NCBI GenBank assembly: GCA_035295665.1
Contig: DATGIQ010000424.1
Span: 1 to 18,491 of the forward strand
From: DATGIQ01 sp035295665
GTDB lineage: Bacteria; Planctomycetota; Planctomycetia; Gemmatales; Gemmataceae
Length of the DNA stretch: 18,491 nt
Reading direction: 5' to 3'
This document shows, one piece after another, positions 14,375 through 18,491 of the stretch. Below the pieces are notes generated by a model, which was not told the origin of the DNA, did not search any database, and worked only from the letters and a program-made list of their open reading frames with translations. The stretch's first letter is position 1; every line of letters starts with the position of its first letter. The position numbers and the translations under genes were made by a program.

Positions 14375-16021
14375 TCACCTGCCCTTCTTCCGGAGAGATC
14401 CCTGCGCATTGCCGACGCCGTTCCCGTCGGGTGGCGGCGGTGCCCGCGAGAAGGATTCGCCGCGCAGCGCCAGAAGTTCGGCGGTCAGGCAAGGGGCATC
14501 CGCCTTTCGCCAATTGCGTTGGGCCAGCTCTGCATAGCGGCGTGCTTCCTCGGTCCGGCCCAGACGTTCACATAGAACCTGCAATCCCAGGGCGGCCCGT
14601 ACGCTTCCCGGGTCGTGGGCCAACGCTTCCAGAAATGCTTCTTCCGCCGTCGGGACCTTGTGGGCGTGCAGGGCAGCGATTCCCCAGACCTCCATCAAAT
14701 AGGAGCCATTTCCCCAGGCGTGATGACTGTAATCGTTTTTGGTTCGGTCCACGATTTTGGCGAGCAGGCTCAGTCCTGTATCGCAAGCCCCCTGGCGACA
14801 CAGCAACACTCCCTGGGTCTCCATTAGCCTTTCTTCCAGCGTCTTGTTGTCCTTGTGTTCGGCATAGGCGTTGCGGAGGACTTCGACCTCGGGAGCAGCT
14901 TTGCCCAGATCCCCCTGTTTCAGGTACACCAGGGCGGCCAAATAACTCGCCGTTGGCTTGTCGCTTTTACGAAAATGGTCCACGACCTTGAACGCTTCCG
15001 CCCAATCGCGCTGGGCCAGAGCCAGCCGGAACCACGGCAGCCAATGGTGGATGCCGGCTCGCTTGGCCTCCTCCTTGATGGCAGACGCTTCATGGAACCG
15101 GCCATCGTGAATGAGCGAGAGGGTCAAGATTTCCAAATGATGGCTGAACTGGGCATCGTCCTTCGGCTGAACGTTCATCTGCTTGTGGTAGGCCCGTTCC
15201 AGTTCGATGGCGTGGGCGGAGCGGTCGCTGGTCTTGTCCCAACGGCCCAGGCGCGTGGCGAGGTGGGCCTGCATGTGAAACGCATGCGGAATACCCGGCG
15301 AGGAACGGATATAGTTTTCAGCATACAGCCATCCCAGGGCAGGCCGGCGTTGGCTTTCGTAAAAGTGGAGCAGCTCGTGGTTGGCCCCCGGGTGAAGCGG
15401 ATTGATGCGCCATAGCGCCTTGTAGAATGGAGCGGACGACAACTGCCCGCCGAACAGACCCGACCCGCCCGCTAGCTGGGCTCGGTAGTACCACCCCTCT
15501 TCATCATCATCGTAGAGGGTCAGCAATTCATCGATTGTCCGAATGGCGGCTTGCTTATCTTTGTCCTTGCTGTCGCCGTCTGAGGATAGCCCCTTTTCCT
15601 GGACGCGGGCTCGAATGAGCAACTGTTCGCGGTGGCTGGCTCCTGTCCGTAAGTCGTTCGCTTTTTGCAAAGCCTGTTTCGGATTACCTTTGCCCCATCG
15701 TTCGAGCGCTCGGCTTAATCCCCACCAGGCCAGGGCACACTCCGGGTCATACTGCGTCGCCGTTTCGAAGGACCGGACCGCCTCCATCCATACATAGGAA
15801 TAGTAGTAACCCAATCCCTGGTCGAAAAACTCCTGGCATTCCGGCGAAGCCGTACTCACGCGGTACTTGACGAGACACAGGCCAGGCACGAGCTTGGCCC
15901 GCATCAGTCCGGAGATGGGTAACTTCTCCCCGGCAGACTTGGCATCTGAGGAACTCGAGGGGGTGCTCGCATGCGCCAATCCCAGAGCGAGCGCGAGACC
16001 AAGGCAGGCAGTTTCGAACAT
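14375..16021 (-). CDS. Secreted tetratricopeptide-repeat protein
   Basis: A 548-aa exported protein. The signal peptide FETACLGLALALGLAHA is followed by an Ser-rich linker. TPR-type helix pairs run throughout, starting with ECQEFFDQGLGYYYSYVWMEAVRSFETA and DPECALAWWGLSRALERWG. Later repeats include AYLAALVYLKQGDLGKAAPEVE-like and AEEAFLEALAHDPGSVRAALGLQVLCERLGRTEEARRYAELA. The C-terminus is a Pro/Gly/Lys tail. ATG 16021 is preferred (AAGGA about 8 bases upstream); ATG 16030 is nearly equivalent. The extra frame up to 16126 lacks an RBS. It is the first gene of a two-gene unit with the CxxC protein and is probably a protein-interaction scaffold in the periplasm. No enzymatic motif is visible. 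Confidence 0.85.
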   Translation of the reverse strand: MFETACLGLALALGLAHASTPSSSSDAKSAGEKLPISGLMRAKLVPGLCLVKYRVSTASPECQEFFDQGLGYYYSYVWMEAVRSFETATQYDPECALAWWGLSRALERWGKGNPKQALQKANDLRTGASHREQLLIRARVQEKGLSSDGDSKDKDKQAAIRTIDELLTLYDDDEEGWYYRAQLAGGSGLFGGQLSSAPFYKALWRINPLHPGANHELLHFYESQRRPALGWLYAENYIRSSPGIPHAFHMQAHLATRLGRWDKTSDRSAHAIELERAYHKQMNVQPKDDAQFSHHLEILTLSLIHDGRFHEASAIKEEAKRAGIHHWLPWFRLALAQRDWAEAFKVVDHFRKSDKPTASYLAALVYLKQGDLGKAAPEVEVLRNAYAEHKDNKTLEERLMETQGVLLCRQGACDTGLSLLAKIVDRTKNDYSHHAWGNGSYLMEVWGIAALHAHKVPTAEEAFLEALAHDPGSVRAALGLQVLCERLGRTEEARRYAELAQRNWRKADAPCLTAELLALRGESFSRAPPPPDGNGVGNAQGSLRKKGR

Positions 16022-16100
16022 GGAAACCATCCTTTGCAGGACGACGGCAGGCGTTGAAATTGCGTACAGCAAACAGTTTAACAAAGTCGCATGGAAGGCC

Positions 16101-16119
16101 AGAAAAAGTTCCAAAATTG
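16101..16119 (+). repeat. 19-bp repeat copy upstream of IS630-type ORF
   Basis: AGAAAAAGTTCCAAAATTG. Downstream of the ORF the same sequence occurs in two halves, AGAAAAAGTCCC (16661-16672) and GTCCCAAAATTG (16784-16795), each with one difference. Joined at the shared GTCCC they match 18 of 19 bases. Confidence 0.5.
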
Positions 16120-16168
16120 TACGCAAACTTTAGTGATAAAATCTTGCCCGCAGTATATCATATGCGTC

Positions 16169-16654
16169 ATGATCGCCAAGACACTCCGAAGAGGATCGCC
16201 GGCCTGGAAAGCTCGCCGCAGCAAAGCGGTGCGCCTATTTGCGAGCGGGCAGGGGCAATCGGCCGTGGCTCGCACACTGGGCGTCAGCCGACAATGCGCC
16301 CACAACTGGTACTGGGAGTGGCGGGGTAGCGATGGCGAAGCCATCCGGGGTCGGCGCCGTCTTGGTTCAGGTCGAAAATCCAAACTGGACGCCAAACAGC
16401 TGGCTTCGGTGGACGCGGCTCTCCGGCGCGGACCGCGTTCCTTTGGCTTCGCCAGCATGCGCTGGACCCTTTGGCGCGTGGCCGCGGTGATCGAACGCAT
16501 TACCGGAATCCAATATCATCCAAGCAGTGTCTGGCGCATCCTGCGCACGCTGGGATGGCGATTGCGTCTACCCTCCCAATCGGATCGAATGGGCAGCGCG
16601 TACGTTCCCCGGCAATGGGCGGCGCCGCTGAAAAAGAATTCCAAAAAGAAGTGA
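16169..16654 (+). CDS. IS630-type transposase N-terminal (helix-turn-helix) ORF, catalytic half absent
   Basis: A 161-aa protein matching the ORFA/N-terminal half of IS630-family transposases. A helix-turn-helix covers about 20-50 (KAVRLFASGQGQSAVARTLGVSRQCAHNWY). A GR-rich linker and a second winged-helix segment follow (QLASVDAALRRGPRSFGF; AAVIERITGIQYHPSSVWRILRTLGW). The expected DDE catalytic half is missing: after the stop comes a hairpin-bearing segment, then the SPFH gene on the other strand. The C-terminus (PLKKNSKKK) is Lys-rich. ATG 16169 is preferred over frames extending to 16091. It is either an IS remnant or a stand-alone DNA-binding protein derived from one. Confidence 0.8.
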   Translation: MIAKTLRRGSPAWKARRSKAVRLFASGQGQSAVARTLGVSRQCAHNWYWEWRGSDGEAIRGRRRLGSGRKSKLDAKQLASVDAALRRGPRSFGFASMRWTLWRVAAVIERITGIQYHPSSVWRILRTLGWRLRLPSQSDRMGSAYVPRQWAAPLKKNSKKK

Positions 16655-16667
16655 AGTTCAAGAAAAA

Positions 16668-16788
16668 GTCCCGTCGACTCAGCCAGCGAACCGAGAGATT
16701 TTGAAGCGCGGTGGCTCGACATCGCTTTGATTTTTGCTGGCTATGGTCATCCAAAGCCGTAGGGAGCCACCGCACTCCAGAACGTCCC
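16668..16788. mobile_element. Small MITE-like insertion, 111 bp with GTCCC flanks
   Basis: GTCCC at 16668-16672 and 16784-16788 bracket 111 bases that interrupt a 19-bp repeat whose uninterrupted copy lies at 16101-16119. This looks like a target-site duplication made by insertion. The insert carries the hairpin at 16708-16773. No clear terminal inverted repeats are visible at the proposed ends, so the boundaries are inferred. Confidence 0.4.
16708..16773. repeat. Long hairpin with 10-bp perfect outer stem
   Basis: GCGGTGGCTC (16708-16717) is perfectly complementary to GAGCCACCGC (16764-16773). Inside, CTTTG-AT pairs with AT-CAAAG and flanking bases pair partly. It lies between the IS630-type ORF and the convergent SPFH gene, so it could terminate both transcripts or be the core of a small mobile repeat. 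Confidence 0.6.
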
Positions 16789-16806
16789 AAAATTGAGTCG
16801 AATCCG

Positions 16807-17598
16807 TTACCGGTGCAGGGGTACGTGATCATTCCCCAGATACGCGCTCAGTCCCTTGGCTACGGTCACGAACTCCGAAGGCATCATGATGATGGTCGTG
16901 GAGTTTTGTTCGGCTCCGACTTCCGAAATCATCTGCATCCGCCGTAGCTCCAGACCGAAGGGATTGTCGGCGATTTGCCGAGCCGCCTCGGACAGCTTGG
17001 TCGCTGCCTCCTGTTCAGCCTCGGCCTTGATGATCCGGGCCCGTTTTTCGCGGATCGCCTCGGCCTCGCGAGCCATGGCCCGCTGCATGGCATGGGGGAT
17101 CTCGACGTCCTTCATCTCCACCATTTCAATTTGAACGCCCCAAGGATCGGTGGCCTGGTCGACAATAGCGCGGAGTTGGGCGTTGATCCGGTCTCGCTCC
17201 TTGAGCACTTCGTCCAGCATATGCTGTCCGATGATATTGCGCAGGCTGGTGAGGGCGACCTGGTACACCGCGGCACGGAAATCGGCAACTTCCAGAATGG
17301 CCTTGAACGGTTCGGTAACGCGATACCAGAGCACCGCATTGACCTTGATGGTGACGGAATCCTTGGTGATCGTTTCTTGCGGCTCGACATTCACGGTAAT
17401 CGTCCGCATATCGACTTTGCGCTGCCATTCCAAGAGCGGAAGGTTGTAATAGAGGCCCGGGCCGCGCACCGACTGGAACCGTCCAAGGCGGAACACGACG
17501 GCGCGCTGGTATTCCTGAGCAATGCGGATTCCGGATGCGATCACCGCCAAAAGGATTAAGCCGGCGAAAAAGTAGCCAATCGTGGAAGCGGTAAACAT
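16807..17598 (-). CDS. SPFH/band 7 (stomatin-like slipin) membrane protein
   Basis: A 263-aa protein. One N-terminal membrane segment (about 7-24) is followed by the SPFH domain: EYQRAVVFRLGRFQSVRGPGLYYNLP, then KVDMRTITVNVEPQETITKDSVTIKVNAV and the SLRNIIGQHMLDEVL block. An Ala/Glu/Arg-rich coiled coil (AMAREAEAIREKRARIIKAEAEQEAATKL) leads to a C-terminal segment of oligomerisation type. Slipins form ring-like membrane assemblies and influence membrane microdomains and proteases. The usual NfeD partner gene is not adjacent in this window. The RBS GAGGGA lies about 3-5 bases before the start. The length is normal for the family. Confidence 0.93.
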   Translation of the reverse strand: MFTASTIGYFFAGLILLAVIASGIRIAQEYQRAVVFRLGRFQSVRGPGLYYNLPLLEWQRKVDMRTITVNVEPQETITKDSVTIKVNAVLWYRVTEPFKAILEVADFRAAVYQVALTSLRNIIGQHMLDEVLKERDRINAQLRAIVDQATDPWGVQIEMVEMKDVEIPHAMQRAMAREAEAIREKRARIIKAEAEQEAATKLSEAARQIADNPFGLELRRMQMISEVGAEQNSTTIIMMPSEFVTVAKGLSAYLGNDHVPLHR

Positions 17599-17776
17599 GA
17601 CTCCCTCGTGAGGGCGAATGCTCAGCCTCGATTCAAGTCTGCACCAAACTCTGCATACTTATTCGTTTCCACGAGGGCAATCTTCAAAAGGATGGCGCAG
17701 CGTGAGGGCCGGGACCCCGCATTCGGAGGCGGTAAGCCCAAGCCTATCCAGACCCTCCCGACGCTCCGCGACTCGC

Positions 17777-17792
17777 GCGCCAGCGCTGGCGC
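17777..17792. repeat. 16-bp perfect palindrome
   Basis: GCGCCAGCGCTGGCGC is exactly self-complementary. It lies in the 276-base gap between the SPFH start and the tRNA and could be a regulator-binding site or chance in GC-rich DNA. Confidence 0.35.
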
Positions 17793-17824
17793 ATACATCA
17801 ACGACCAATCGACTCCCCAATCGA

Positions 17825-17859
17825 AAGGGGTTTAGAGCATCCTTTGCCCTAAACCCCTT
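17825..17859 (-). terminator. Hairpin downstream of tRNA-Ser, probable terminator
   Basis: AAGGGGTTTAG (17825-17835) and CTAAACCCCTT (17849-17859) are perfect 11-bp complements, with three further inner pairs after one mismatch. It starts 16 bases beyond the 3' end of the minus-strand tRNA. Read on the minus strand it is followed by only a short T run, so termination is likely but not canonical. Confidence 0.55.
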
Positions 17860-17874
17860 ACTGAACGCGACTAA

Positions 17875-17964
17875 CGGAGAGGACGGGATTCGAACCCGTG
17901 GAGGAGGTTTACCCCCCTCACCGGTTTAGCAAACCGGCGCTTTCGGCCGCTCAGCCACCTCTCC
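17875..17964 (-). tRNA. tRNA-Ser (anticodon GCU)
   Basis: The minus strand gives a 90-nt class II tRNA. The acceptor GGAGAGG (17958-17964) pairs with CCTCTCC (17876-17882), with discriminator G at 17875. The D arm contains GGCTGAGCGG. The anticodon stem-loop CCGGTTTGCTAAACCGG carries GCT at 17928-17930. A long variable arm and a T arm with GGTTCGAATCC complete it. CCA is not encoded. The anticodon reads AGC/AGU serine codons. Confidence 0.96.
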
Positions 17965-18469
17965 AAGTACTTATCGATTCAGCGTTTGCGTCTCTTTCTG
18001 CACATGCTCTTTTTCGTCACTAGTGCGCCCAATCGTGCGCCGTGCTGATCTTGGCACGCTGCTCATTGTAGGCTGCCGGGAACTGTGTCGGCAAGGTCAG
18101 GACTTCCTTCGGCCCATCCTCCTTGCCCCGCTCGCCGCGTAGCCGGGTGATCCAACTCCGCCAGATGGTGTCGAGACTCCAACGCGCTATGGAAGAAGGC
18201 GGCTTCCTGAGCTTCGTGAAGTCGTTCCCCGCCAAGCGAGTCGTTTTTTCGGAGTCCGCAGCCAAGTGAGTGTCGGGTCGATCTTGAAGACCGAGCCTGC
18301 GGCACCGTACGGTTGCCGGGAGCGCGCCGGGCTGCTATTGCTGGTATTGCGAGAATCGCCAGTCAGACTACTGCTCAAGCGACACCTTGTGCGTCACCGG
18401 ACTCGCCCCCTACTATAGCCGCAGAGGCCCTACTGGCGCTGGCCGCATGGTGCGATCAGCGTCGTGGCC
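17965..18469. other. About 500-bp gene-poor stretch
   Basis: No convincing gene on either strand. The longest minus frame, 18020-18265 (81 codons, ending EVLTLPTQFPAAYNEQRAKISTAHDWAH), has no RBS or family I recognise and could be a decayed remnant. A small CGTGC/GCACG hairpin lies near 18040-18060. Confidence 0.4.
18387..18416 (+). promoter_or_regulatory. Weak candidate promoter for the right-edge gene
   Basis: TTGTGC (18387-18392) and TACTAT (18411-18416) are separated by 18 bases, about 70 bases before the ATG at 18483. Both boxes are imperfect. Confidence 0.3.
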
Positions 18470-18482
18470 AAGGAGGCAAGTC

Positions 18483-18491
18483 ATGCCAAGC
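18483..18491 (+). CDS. Start of a gene cut by the window edge
   Basis: ATG 18483 follows a near-perfect Shine-Dalgarno, AAGGAGG at 18470-18476, with six-base spacing. Only M-P-S is visible, so no function can be given. Confidence 0.6.

Noticed and set aside
13894..14991. 365-codon plus-strand frame opposite the CxxC and TPR genes
   Set aside because: Crosses two real antisense genes; Pro/Arg-rich with no domain.
17608..17835. 75-codon plus frame between the SPFH gene and tRNA
   Set aside because: No RBS, no recognisable family, and it ends inside the tRNA-proximal hairpin.
17618..17929. 103-codon plus frame ending in GEDGIRTRGG
   Set aside because: The ending is the well-known false translation of the antisense strand of tRNA-Ser; the rest lacks coding character.
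18020..18378. Several overlapping minus-strand frames right of the tRNA
   Set aside because: None has an RBS or recognisable domain; joining them would need unsupported frameshifts.

Overview
This 18.5-kb GC-rich window looks like a chromosomal segment of a planctomycete, possibly of the Gemmataceae type. That is an inference from gene content and style: an ethylene-receptor-like sensor kinase with an Rcp1-type regulator, a Tat-signal UxuA-like protein, a GT2/methyltransferase pair, secreted TPR and LolA-like proteins, and large dispersed hairpins. No rRNA, CRISPR array or phage module is seen.

Layout. (1) 1-47 is the tail of an upstream gene, followed by about 350 non-coding bases with a strong hairpin. 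(2) 405-4042 (+) is a three-gene signalling operon with overlapping genes: an ethylene-binding-domain PAS histidine kinase, a single-domain response regulator, and a REC-kinase-REC hybrid. None of the three has a DNA-binding output. (3) 4125-4616 (-) is a hemerythrin-like protein, convergent with the operon. (4) 4853-7010 (+), behind a good sigma70-like promoter, holds a GspF/PilC-type membrane protein and a UxuA-like protein with a twin-arginine leader. (5) 7393-8742 (-) is a phosphoglucosamine mutase-type enzyme. (6) 8885-13633 (+) is an envelope/exopolysaccharide cluster: a Wza-like export lipoprotein, a SurA/PpiC-like foldase, a membrane-anchored GT2, a SAM methyltransferase overlapping it by 4 bases, and a secreted LolA-like protein. 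(7) 13765-16021 (-) is a two-gene unit of a secreted TPR protein and a secreted thioredoxin-fold-like CxxC protein. (8) 16101-16795 is a mobile-element scar: a lone IS630-type helix-turn-helix ORF, split flanking direct repeats and a hairpin insertion. (9) 16807-17598 (-) is a stomatin-like SPFH protein, followed by tRNA-Ser(GCU) (-), a gene-poor stretch, and the first three codons of another gene at the right edge.

The most notable observation is in the first kinase. The strong Shine-Dalgarno and ATG at 405 open a reading frame that meets TGA at codon 19 (459-461), then continues without interruption through all six residues corresponding to the ethylene/copper-site positions of plant ETR1 (D34, Y41, I44, P45, C74, H78, each offset by exactly +9). 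From memory of bacterial relatives, the TGA sits where a conserved cysteine (Cys-Gly-x-Trp-Thr-Pro) is expected. A small stem-loop begins 15 nt downstream. Selenocysteine insertion, a fresh nonsense mutation and a sequencing error all fit; the sequence alone cannot decide.
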